23,712 nucleotides of DNA from a virus, in the IMG/VR virus record IMGVR_UViG_3300025096_000134, positions 1 to 23,712 of that record, one strand, 5' to 3'. Below are positions 11,601 to 20,500 of this stretch, in pieces. The position numbers were made by a program, and so were the translations under genes. The notes under the pieces were generated by a model, which was not told the DNA's origin, searched no databases, and saw only the letters and a program-made list of their open reading frames with translations. The stretch's first letter is position 1. Each line of letters opens with the position of its first letter.

Positions 11601-13604
11601 GTCAGCATTGAATACAATAGCGTCACTAGTAGAATCACCAAGACCAATTACGCCACCTTTAAAGGTAACATTACCAACGAAGGTAGATGCTCCACCAACT
11701 CTAAGGTCATTAGTAATATGAACATCTGTGATGGTAGCATAAGTACCAACCAAAGAAGTAACAAGACCTGTTGTAACCTTAATATCATTAAGATCAGCAG
11801 TTTCTGTATCAAATACAGTGATGGTAGCATAAGTACCAACTTGAGATGTAATGATACCAGCAGTAATATATGCTGCTTCTATACCAAGATCATTAACATC
11901 TAATTGTGGAACAGTACCAACACCAGTGATATTGACATCACCATCCACATCGAGGAGGGCAGTTGGTGTTGTGGTCCCGATTCCGACCCAACCTTCCTTG
12001 TCACCAGATACCCACTTAACATCACCAGAACCAATAATTAACTGATCGTCTTGATCTGGATATCTAACATCTTGATCCTTACCAATGATAACATTGTTAC
12101 TACCAGTGTTCTCTACACCAGCAGATTGACCAATGGCAATGTTATTATCACCATAAACCTTATAAAGTGCAAATGCACCAATAGCAATGTTATTGCTTTG
12201 GTTAGTTGATATACCAGCACCCCATAGTGCTTCACGACCTATACCAATGTTCTGATCGTGATCTTCCAGACCACTATTTGTAGTGATACCAGAAGTTACG
12301 AGTAAGAAACCATACTGACCAGAAAGACCAAGATATCCTGAAGAAGAACTATCTAAGTAGATACAATCATTATTGTCAGTAAGTAACGCAAAGTCGTTAC
12401 TACCCTTAACTTTAAAAGGACCAGCCTTAGTTTTACCTAAGTGACCCTGACTTGCAGTACCAACATTAAATGTTAGATTATTATTAACCGCATTATTAAC
12501 TACACTTAAATCATTAAGATCTTCAATAGCAATTGCCCACATACCACCAGTTACACTGGTAATACCTGCAGCTTCTATACTACCATATACCTTATAGTCA
12601 TAAGGATCTGTTGGTAATGTACTAGCATCCGAGAAGGAAATTGCTGTAGCAGTACCAGTTTCACCATATCCAATAAGAGTCTGAGAACCTAAATCCTGTC
12701 CTGACTTATCACCAATATAGATGTTATGTGAACCTTCTGCTTCTTGTCCTGCAAAGTTTCCAAGGAAGATACTAGATTCTGATTTAGTCTGACCACCTTT
12801 TTGGAAAGCACTATGACCAATAGCAACATTTCGCTTAGTAAGAGTGGATAAACCAGCGTTCGTACCAGCATAGTTACCAATAAAGAATCCCTGACGATCA
12901 CTACCATCAGTTTCTTGCCAACCAGCTTCTTTACCAATTCTAATTAACTGGGTTCTAAAATCATAGTTCTTTTCAATTGTAGAAATGCCAGTAATCGTTA
13001 GATTATTAGTCGTAGAGGCATGACTTACATTAATCTGCTCAAACTGTGCAGATGTAGAATTGAAATCATTAAATGTACCACCAACACCAGCAAGAGCACT
13101 TATAATACCTACCTTACTTTGTAGGTTAAGAGTGTCAGTAATGTCAGTTACATAAAGATTTGGTGCAGTTGCAACACCAGTTATATTCCAGTTTCTTGCG
13201 TTTACTTCATCGTATGTTAAATCGCCTGTAACCGCTAGATTTCCTGCAACAGATAAATCCCCCGATACAGTGGCTGCAGCACCTACTAGAAGGTCTGTAG
13301 CGACACTCCAGGTGTTGATCTGCCCTAATGGGTTAAGAATAACTGCCCTAGAACCAACTGGCTTACCAAAGTCAGCAGGGTTACCTGGTAACATATCGGT
13401 GTAGTATTCACCACCGATTGCTATAGGAGCATTTGTATTACCGTCTGGATGACCAATATATAATTTCTTATAAGACTTACCTGCACCTACATTCGTAATA
13501 TCATAGGTGTATACTAATTCACCAAAAGATACACCAGTTCCTACTGGTGCGACGGTTGGTGGCGAGGTTCCTTTGGTCCTCTTTAAAAGAATCGTTGCGG
13601 CCAT
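8667..13604 (-). CDS. Giant repeat-rich fibre / adhesin-like virion protein (1645 aa)
   Basis: Probably a long trimeric fibre or adhesin on the virion. The N-terminus (AATILLKRTKGTSPPTVAPV, VSFGELVYTYD, KKLYIGHPDG) follows the pattern of phage fibre N-terminal domains (RRG..P....GEL.Y......LYIG). Residues ~235-300 and 450-520 contain YadA-head-like repeats (NVAIGHSAF, NIYIGDKSGQ, NNIAIGAFAL, NNIAIGQSAG, NNVIIGKD), then WVGIGTTTPTALLDVDGD at ~540. Residues ~585-1075 hold seven VGTYATI-type repeats plus a copy of the module found in the 694-aa protein. Residues ~1130-1645 are non-repetitive with several Cys (GCWVC, PGCSSGG, FTCTFG) and may be the receptor-binding part. ATG 13604 follows GGGGTG; the gene starts 2 nt after the 71-aa gene. 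Which virion site it occupies is unknown. Confidence 0.85.
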   Translation of the reverse strand: MAATILLKRTKGTSPPTVAPVGTGVSFGELVYTYDITNVGAGKSYKKLYIGHPDGNTNAPIAIGGEYYTDMLPGNPADFGKPVGSRAVILNPLGQINTWSVATDLLVGAAATVSGDLSVAGNLAVTGDLTYDEVNARNWNITGVATAPNLYVTDITDTLNLQSKVGIISALAGVGGTFNDFNSTSAQFEQINVSHASTTNNLTITGISTIEKNYDFRTQLIRIGKEAGWQETDGSDRQGFFIGNYAGTNAGLSTLTKRNVAIGHSAFQKGGQTKSESSIFLGNFAGQEAEGSHNIYIGDKSGQDLGSQTLIGYGETGTATAISFSDASTLPTDPYDYKVYGSIEAAGITSVTGGMWAIAIEDLNDLSVVNNAVNNNLTFNVGTASQGHLGKTKAGPFKVKGSNDFALLTDNNDCIYLDSSSSGYLGLSGQYGFLLVTSGITTNSGLEDHDQNIGIGREALWGAGISTNQSNNIAIGAFALYKVYGDNNIAIGQSAGVENTGSNNVIIGKDQDVRYPDQDDQLIIGSGDVKWVSGDKEGWVGIGTTTPTALLDVDGDVNITGVGTVPQLDVNDLGIEAAYITAGIITSQVGTYATITVFDTETADLNDIKVTTGLVTSLVGTYATITDVHITNDLRVGGASTFVGNVTFKGGVIGLGDSTSDAIVFNADIDSSFIPDDDDTYNIGSASQQWKDIHIDGVAYIDDLSVDSTVGTYATITVFDTETADLRDVKITAGIVTDIVGTANTTTNVDFVNADIEDVKITAGLATDFAITNLVNSVGIITNAYIDVGIVTSLVSTASTINTLDVQEGDIVNAKITAGVVTSLVGTYATITVFDTETADLNDIKVTTGIITSLVGTYATITDVRVVDDFRVGGSSTVTGNLEIGGNLVVQGTTTTIESTTVQVQDKHLELGVTTATTPTDTTADGGGLILKGDTDHSLLWDNARDSWKVTEDFSPSADGVKDLGQTDLEWQDLYIDGTAHLDSADILDAKITAGVITSFVGTYATITTAHINTLSADTLSFVGLAVTDVQVSMAATFTGVIDVNNADIKFAYITAGIITSQVGTYSTIAVSEVETLDSDYINNTGVITAHNYVGEGGDLTLGTPTTGSFRGGAVGLTTISAVDNSIEELNFILGKLVPPSPTNIDGAAFTLTGTAGNGRLCDGFTPTNNTGGAAPVAGTQYTRNTDSTVTSNYITEYGPGDSGSVEGWVNAVGVGTTALNVSFGVAAVKSDIGTYGALQIANDKDAYESTRDVGITSLFYEVYDSRLIDAASPDGYNKAHISQLGNNTADVFWYEDASTVSAPVISFGPVTYPSSPTYSYSSGIPHYTQSTDNNFTYVMTVTNASGEMYTQNTFVTDDGQTSAFASPGDKDYTDFAGGTNPPAKDFGVGTGVTCLITNTPRNLHATVTTNIFTRYDVSTPYGSHNNQRIGFTTDFNIMGTSADYTNNVDEDAIECTVGSLTGGSAIRVKAGATGDNPTPAYASWTGNAAGSIDTYEAAVRGGDLRHDQTNYSTGYLPVGPDYSSHDANQYFQYQFIQSGISEFRISYTGSLTGCWVCMPDNSTWTTSLSGTNGWADMFQAYKGSGVPTTAEPGCSSGGLMDTNGGTFTCTFGTESSSNDSNNRVLIRFKLTSGNSTSDISLSDT
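10400..11860. repeat. Tandem and dispersed ~90-bp repeats in the fibre gene
   Basis: The 14-mer GCATAAGTACCAAC (plus strand) occurs exactly at 10591, 11029, 11119, 11464, 11737 and 11827, with a one-base variant near 10405. The pairs 11029/11119 and 11737/11827 are both spaced 90 bp, i.e. 30 residues, and the sequence between them is nearly the same in both pairs (VFDTETADLNDIKVTTG). Each unit encodes VGTYATIT followed by a DxxITxGIVTS strand. Confidence 0.88.
11476..11713. repeat. Copy B of the ~237-bp module, within the 1645-aa fibre gene
   Basis: Partner of 7767-8003. It encodes residues about 631-710 of the large fibre. Shared strings at protein level include FIPDDDDTYNIGSASQQWKD against FIPDDDDTFNIGSATQQWKD. 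Same orientation as copy A, so recombination between them would fuse the two genes and delete the DNA in between. Confidence 0.85.
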
Positions 13605-13606
13605 TT

Positions 13607-13822
13607 TTAGTATTCACCCCCATCAACTGTGGTGGTTGGTAAGGTAGATTGAGCTACGAATTGAGCGGCTGCTGAATCGTATACTAAAAAACTACCGTTG
13701 GTTAAATTTGAAGTGTTTACATCAGAAAGTAAGGCTAACTTACCACCTCCACCACCGCCTCCTAAAGAGCCGCTGGCAATAACTTTTACTTGGCTACCTG
13801 TGCCTATTCGTAATGATGGCAT
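13607..13822 (-). CDS. Small Gly-rich fibre-associated structural protein (71 aa)
   Basis: The product has a strand-rich N-terminus (MPSLRIGTGSQVKVIASGSL), a run of seven glycines, and a C-terminal motif LLSDVNTSNLTNGSFLVYDS followed by AQFVAQSTL. The segment L-DV-TSNL-NG--LVYDSA---F is a common building block of phage fibre and baseplate proteins, where it forms short beta modules. It begins at ATG 13822, overlapping the stop of the 112-aa gene (TAATG), with AAGGGG upstream, and ends 2 nt before the giant fibre gene. Likely an adaptor or accessory protein to the fibres; exact role unknown. Confidence 0.8.
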   Translation of the reverse strand: MPSLRIGTGSQVKVIASGSLGGGGGGGKLALLSDVNTSNLTNGSFLVYDSAAAQFVAQSTLPTTTVDGGEY

Positions 13823-14160
13823 TACCTTGTTACCCCTTGTCTAACGAGGACAGAGCCCTCAACAACTTTATACTTCTTAGAAGAAGAATCGGTTATAACG
13901 ACATCATAAACATACCTACCAGGACTAAGTGTATTAGTCGTAGTATCAGTCATTTCGAGTTTAATTTCTCCATCTACAGGAGCTGGAATACTTGCAGTGA
14001 AAGCAGTATGAGTTGTACTCCCAGACCACTTACGAAGGTAAGCAGAAATTGAGAATCCACTAAGATTCAAGGTAGTATTATTATCATTATCACCTAATGA
14101 GAATAAATGTTCAAAATCCATACCTTGCTCAATCTGTAGATTAGCAACATATACTGTCAT
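13822..14160 (-). CDS. Small beta-sandwich structural protein (112 aa)
   Basis: The protein is almost all beta strand: YVANLQIEQGMDFEHLFSLG, LNLSGFSISAYLRKWSGS, GEIKLEMTDTTTNTLSPGRY, VYDVVITDSSSKKYKVVEGS, VLVRQGVTR. Sequences of the form (I/Q)xGxxFxxxF ... L..(F/Y)...A.(I/L)R ... L....T..L..G.Y.YDV.(I/V)...G......G...V are widespread in phages as BppU-like or Ig-like modules of baseplate and fibre proteins. By position it belongs with the fibre genes. ATG 14160 has no close Shine-Dalgarno; the nearest AGG is about 15 nt upstream. The stop overlaps the next ATG. Confidence 0.82.
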   Translation of the reverse strand: MTVYVANLQIEQGMDFEHLFSLGDNDNNTTLNLSGFSISAYLRKWSGSTTHTAFTASIPAPVDGEIKLEMTDTTTNTLSPGRYVYDVVITDSSSKKYKVVEGSVLVRQGVTR

Positions 14161-14180
14161 TTTTACAGTCTAATATCCTA

Positions 14181-14357
14181 TTAGGTATTTAGTTTCTGGG
14201 GAAGTTCCTGAATGAGTCTAGCTAAATGGTCAACTTTTCTATTTAAAATCTCTATATCATTTCTTAATATTGCCATATCTCCAAGTTCTGCGATATCTGG
14301 ACATACATTATCTTCACCATGAAGATACCTTAAATGCTCTACATGTGGATCTCTCAT
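14181..14357 (-). CDS. 58-aa coiled-coil protein
   Basis: A short frame beginning ATG 14357 and ending TAA 14181. The first part is MRDPHVEHLRYLHGEDNVCP, the second part (DIAELGDMAILRNDIEILNR, KVDHLARLIQELP) has a clear heptad pattern for a coiled coil. The ATG overlaps the TGA of the upstream 66-aa gene (ATGA), so the two are translationally coupled and both encode coiled-coil proteins. Small coiled coils in fibre operons can act as assembly chaperones or as fibre parts (T4 gp57A is a 79-aa example); that role here is inference only. Confidence 0.72.
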   Translation of the reverse strand: MRDPHVEHLRYLHGEDNVCPDIAELGDMAILRNDIEILNRKVDHLARLIQELPQKLNT

Positions 14358-14554
14358 GTGATTTTTTCAGCAATTTTTGCCAGCATATCTTTTATTTCAG
14401 TAATTTCTTTCTTCATACTATCTAGCTCTGCTCTCTCCATCTGTTTCTTAGTCTTTGCTTGTTGATACGCAATATAACCAGAGCTATCATCATTTATGAT
14501 AGCTCCTGTTTTTTCATCCCTAAAAAGGTTCGTATGACCTTCCACTCTTATCAT
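14354..14554 (-). CDS. 66-aa conserved coiled-coil protein
   Basis: N-terminal segment MIRVEGHTNLFRDEKTGAII followed by NDDSSGYIAYQQ and a coiled coil (KKQMERAELDSMKKEITEIK, DMLAKIAEKIT). The start I/V-EGH..L.RD..TGAI-N-D...Y..Y is one I recall from small proteins in many T4-like cyanophages, usually listed as hypothetical. ATG 14554 overlaps the stop of the 2431-aa gene (ATGA) and its own stop overlaps the next ATG, so it is a link in a coupled chain. A 10-bp perfect hairpin lies within codons ~17-25. Role unknown; a structural or chaperone function would fit the context. Confidence 0.8.
   Translation of the reverse strand: MIRVEGHTNLFRDEKTGAIINDDSSGYIAYQQAKTKKQMERAELDSMKKEITEIKDMLAKIAEKIT
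14481..14516 (+). terminator. Strong hairpin followed by T-run on the plus strand, inside a minus-strand gene
   Basis: GAGCTATCAT (14481-14490), a 5-nt loop and ATGATAGCTC (14496-14505) form a perfect 10-bp stem, followed on the plus strand by CTG and six or more T. This is the layout of an intrinsic terminator for antisense transcription. On the minus-strand mRNA the same stem lies early in the 66-aa coding region without a following U-run, where it could affect translation or RNA processing. No function is shown. Confidence 0.4.
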
Positions 14555-17500
14555 GCCAATGCCAGTGCTCTAATATTTTTGATAACTGGTACTTCAGCCT
14601 GATTGGATCCGTTCATCACAATTTTAATAACAAACCCAGTAAATGGATCTAAGTCATTAATTGTGTATTGATATTCTTTAAAGTCCTCCCCTGGAGTAAC
14701 TAAAGAATCAGCACGGCCATCATTCCTATTGAAGTTGATAGATGTGTCTCCAAATCCATCACCATCAGTATCAACCATATTTAGATAACCTGGGAATAGT
14801 GTAAATTTCTGATCAACTTCACTATAATCCTCACTAACAACACTGTATAAAACTCTAAAATCAGTAGATGCTGGTCTATAACCATCAAATACAACTTTAA
14901 GAGAAGTTGCTGGTTTCTTAATGTTAATTACTCTAGAAGTATAATAAGATGTGTGAACATCTCCAAAGAGAGCATTAACTCTAGCATCAATAGGATAATT
15001 CCCCTCATCAATTGGCTTATTGATCCTATTGGAAGAAAATCTTATAGACATTGTGTCTAAACAGATCATTGGAGAACTCCAGAAGTTTCCACCATTGCTG
15101 ATAGCAACCCTAGCAGTTAATGATCTATTCCTAAACATATTAGTCAACCTAATATTTTCATTAACCTCAGATGCCACAACCCTAGTAGTAGGAAGTCTTG
15201 TTCCTTGATTAAGAATAAATGGTTCAAATCCTTGATCGATAAATGATTGCTCATCACCATCAATACTAGTTCCACTTACTGTTCTAAGACTTAAGGTGGA
15301 AACATCCGTTGGTCCAGGTGTTGTAATGTCAAATAGTGGAGTAACAGTATCATACTGAATATTCTTAGAGGCATGAGCATTATCTCCACCACCATGAATA
15401 TTTGATGCAAAAGAGAGTTGAGGTTGTTGAAGTGCTGATATATCAGTACCTCTACCTTCTCTATCAATTTTGATTATAAAGTCATCCATATTTCTACCCA
15501 AAGTAGAAACATCATGATCTTTATTAATCTTAGTTAAACTAATACCACTAAATTCATATTTACTAATAATATCTCCTTGGGCATGATTAATAGATTGAGT
15601 ATTCTTTACTCCCCTAGTAATACCACTTAGAGTATTAATACCAACAGATGTATAGGAAATAAGTTCATTGTTGATAATAGCATATGCAGTATTTGCTGCA
15701 CTAACTAGAACACCTTCAAATACATTAAATCCAATACTATCAGCAATAGCAACACTACTTGTAGTAGAATTAATTATTGTTGAAAGTGTGGTTGGTACTG
15801 TATTTGGAGAAGCACCACTAATAGAAACCTTGTTACCAGTTCCATACATTCCATGGTTAAAATAACCAACTCGTGCATATTCTCCAGTATACAAACTACC
15901 AGTTGCATCAAACCTAGTGACATCAAGAGTTGAGTCAATAACAGTTCCTGCAGAATGATAGTAGGATACATCATCACCAGTAGTAAATTCTTCACCTTGA
16001 ATATCAGTAAGATAAAGAGTATCAATTCCATTAAGAGAATTAATACCAATCCTACATCCAGAACCACTACCACTCATATCAGCAGTTACGATTCCGACCA
16101 TATCACCAACTTTGTAACCTTCACCATCTTGAGTGATAGTAGCAGCAGTAATTGGTGAAGCACCAGTACCTACAGTTACAGAAAGTTTTAATCCAACACC
16201 ACTACCAGTAATGTTGTATGTTCCAACACTAGCAGCAGGAGTTCCATAAGAAGTGCCATTGGTTTGAATACCAACTACACCAGTAACGGGACCACCAACA
16301 TCTTCGATAAATCCATATCGATAATCAGCTTGTGCATCACCAACCTTTCTTCCAATAGTAAACACTGTTCCTATAAGACCAGGATTTTGAGAAGTTGTAA
16401 TACCAAGTGAAGCTTTCTTAGGAAGTGCTTCAATTGGATTCTTATTCAATGCTGGTAGAATACCATTATTAGATCTAATTGGTGGGTTTTGGAATGTTAC
16501 CACTGCATCAGTTTCTTCAAACTCTGCACGATATAGTTTAAATGTTAAATCTTCAAACTGGCATGGAGTCCATGTAGATGCATTTTGAGACTTGAACAAA
16601 GAACCTACAGAGAACTGGTTACTATAAACCCGTCCTGCAGCACTTGGCAAAGTCTGTGCATTAAGAGCAGTCTGACCCATTTCTGCAATAAACACTTCAT
16701 AAGTGTTCGTAGGAGCACCTACAACAATAGCGTATTCTTTCGCAGGTTCCAGATATACTGGAGCAGGGAATGTCGCTCTAGTTGCCACTGAGGCATCTGT
16801 AGTGACTGTGATATTTGCAGAAGTCAAAACCACTCTTGAGTCAGGAGAAACCAACTTTTCAGTTGGGAATCCCAATTCCATTGTCCTCAATTCCACGAAA
16901 GCGGGAACGGTTGGATCTGTATCAATTGTTGCAAAATATACATCAATACCAGTTACATATGCACCAAATTGATCCACTGTAAATGACTGTGCTAGAGGGT
17001 CACGATTTCGAGGAGCTCTAGGAGGTGGAGGAGTAGGTACAGGAACTGGCCTAATAATAGTCCTATTTACAGTCCTAGTTCTATCAATAACCCTTGTGTT
17101 ATTAATAATAACTGGGGGTGGTGGTGGAGGTGGTGGGGGCGGTCTACGGTTTACAAAGGTAAGCGTTACATCTCTTTGTATCGTTGTCGTTTCTAAAGTT
17201 GTAATCCTAACATCAGTTTGTATAATTCTTGTAGTTCCAATTGCAGTATAAATTGAATCAGCAGCAGAAATTGCAGTACTGCCCCTCAATCCAGTAGCAT
17301 TAACAGAACTAGATGTTACCTTAAATTCTCTTTCACCAGATCTTACTCTAGCAAGTGGAGCTGGTGTAGCAGTAGGATTTCTAATCCATACACATGCTCT
17401 CAAATCACCATAAGGATCAGAGAACAAATTAAGATTAGAAATTGTAGCTTGTGCTCCACTAGTTGCTCCAGAAATTACTGTTCCAACTGGAAGATATCCA

Positions 17501-20500
17501 AAGAAATCTCCTTGTGCTTGAGCAGCAAGTGCAGCAGTATCAACATTAATAACTGTAGAACCTTGAGAATATGCTGTAGGTAGAGTTTCATTCCTATCTA
17601 AAGGATTAACCTCATATACTGTCGCAGGACTTGCAAATGGACCTGTTTTATGATCAGGTCTACAAAGTCTGAATGTATAATTCTCTCCATTTACAAGAGC
17701 ATTAATTGTTTCTCCTACAGTAAAGGCACCAACAACATCCTGAATTCCAATAATCTTAGGAATAATATCACAATTACCAATCTCATCAAAGAAGGTAAAG
17801 AATCTAGAATTAGGTCTTAAACCATCTACATTATACTCAATATTTCTAGATCTAATGAATGGATCAAAAGTCTCTTGAGCAATATAAGTATTCCTTGATT
17901 CAATATCATCTCTTTCTACACCAGATACAAATTCATTTGTACTTCCTCGTAATTCATCTTGTCCAAATCCACCATCAACATTTTGTACTCCAACTCTAGT
18001 ATCAAAGACTCTTCGTCTAATAATTTGAGTAGTAAGAGTTTGAGTTCTTTCAGTATTAATCCAATTATCACTAGTTGGATTTAATGTTAAATTGCCAGTG
18101 TAATTATAAACAAGGAATGGATTGAGATTCTCTACTCTTGTTGCAAAGTTTTGATTAACAAATTCAGTTTCCTTATACTTAAGGGTAATCATCCTACCCG
18201 TCTTCTGAGACTTATCATCCAACAAAGGAAAGTCCTCAGTGAAATCTAATGTTTCTGGAGATTGCTGTGTCTCAGGCAAAAGCTGCATATCCAGAGAAGT
18301 GATATCAGTAAGAGGTCTTAATTCTCCCCTAACAGTATCAACATCAACAGGAGAAGATATGTCAATAAAATCTTTGGTCCTAAGACCATCAGCAAAATAC
18401 CCACTCTTAAATCTATCAAGTCCATCAGCATCTCTAACTTGTAAAGTTTGAACTTTCTGTTCTAATAGAGATAATGTTGTTACTTTTTCTAGATTTTCAA
18501 CCCTATCTTCCAAATTACCAATATCTCTCATTGTATAACGACGATTATCAATTAAGAATACCTGTGCGCTACTTGTTTCATAAAGGTATGGTGGCCAGAC
18601 AATGGTAGCAAGTGTCATGCTATCCCCATCATCTGCAGGGGGTTTAGGATTAGAAGAAGGAGTTCCCTTCAAAACAAACATATTACCCGATGTTTTAAGA
18701 ATGAGTTTATCCATTCTTCCAAAGTAATGCTTGTATCCAAATCTAGAAGATTCATTTGGAGTTACAATCCTACTACCTACTGAGATATTATCTCTATTAC
18801 TATAGAAGAATGGTGAAACAGTAGCACTACCTGGTGTAAATTCTACAACTCTAGACCTAAAATCAAGAGTATCACTTGCCCTATAGTTTTGTTTACCAAT
18901 TCCTGGAATATTCTTACTAAATCTTTCTGCATCGTAACTATTGACAGTAAATACATCTCCAGTATCTGCAGATGGAATTTCATATCTATCAAGAATTACT
19001 AAAAGACGCTTAGATGGAATATACCCATCATTAACCCTCATCAATCTGGAATAATCATAATACTGTTCTTTCTGACCTTTATCTAAAGTAAATGCATCTG
19101 TTACATCATTATACTTTCCAGGAATTATTGCTTGAAGAGTTGCTGTAGCATTAGATTCTTGGAAAGAAAGTGTTTCTAGAAGTTGGAACTTATCAGATGT
19201 TTTGTATACGATACTGATATTACTATTACCAGCATCAATAGATACTACTCTTGCAACCGAATTGGTATTTTCTCCAACGATAGATTCACCAACAATAGCA
19301 TTTTCAAAAATAGGATCAGTAGAAGTAAAGACTAATTTGTCTAAAATAGGCTTATCTTTATCTAAAGATTCGTAAACAGCAATTACTTCACCCACATCAG
19401 GATGATTTAAACAAATATCCTGGTCTTGTACTCGTATTCCATAAAGAGCACTATTAGTTAATCCATCATTAAGAGTAGAACCTTGAACTGTTCCTGACCC
19501 TATTTTATTAGAATAAATTATATCAACTTGCTGACTTCTCTTATATTCTTTAACTTTTGTTTTAATATTATTCTTAGTAACTGTTGCATTAACAGTCATC
19601 CCAGATTCTGAGAATTTTAGTCCATTAATAGTTAAAGTTGTATCAGTAACAACTACTTGTGATTGATCAATAGTAGCAATTTCACCATCATCATATTGTA
19701 CCTGATATCTTTCTTGATCAAATCCAACAAAACTAATATCATTAATTGAAATATTAGAAGTAGAAACTACTAAAACTCCATTAGCATCTGTAGATTCATT
19801 TTTTACTTGTGCAGAAAGAGTAAGTTTAGCTCCAGTAAAGTCAATATCAGCAATATTATTTTTAGGAAGTTTTAAATACAATCCTGCATTATCTTCATTA
19901 GTCAACTGTTGTTGACCAATTCTAAAAGTACCCGTATATGCAATACCAGGAAGAGTTCCACCATAAAGATCAGGATTTGATGTCATTGCAACAACTTTCA
20001 TGCTACCACCATCAGCAGCAACTTCACTAACAATATTTCTAGAAGGTAATGAACTAGTTGGATTGTTATAAAGTATTACATCACCTGGCTTAAAGCGTTC
20101 AAATGTTTTACCAGTACAAGTAACCGCACCTGCAGATGTAATACTAACAAAATCGGTAGCAGAGAACCCATATGGTATTACTTCATTAAGCTTTTTCTTA
20201 CCATAAAATGAAGAGGACTGTTGTACAGAATCAACATCGTCAATATTATAATTCCTTACTCTCTCAACAGTTCGTGACAATCCATTAATATTACCATCAA
20301 CTACAATCTTTTCACCTGGTTGAAATTTACCAGATACCTGAGTTATTGAAATTGTACTAGTACCAGCACCAGCAACTGAATGTCCAAGAGCATAACCTGT
20401 AGCACCACTCTCTTTACCTTCAATATAAGCAGATGTAATTACATCTGTAGATTTAACATTATCATTTAATGATAATTCCGTAAACAATTGAACATCATAC

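Noticed and set aside
10400-11860. CRISPR array
   Set aside because: The repeats are codon-phased, encode a fibre unit and have no unrelated spacers of constant length.
8667-13604. Diversity-generating retroelement target
   Set aside because: The fibre C-terminus has no visible template repeat or reverse transcriptase in the window.
14170-14192. Imperfect inverted repeat around CCTATTAGG between the 58- and 112-aa genes
   Set aside because: Only two 4-bp arms separated by three mismatches and almost no loop; no U-run on the minus strand, so not called a terminator.
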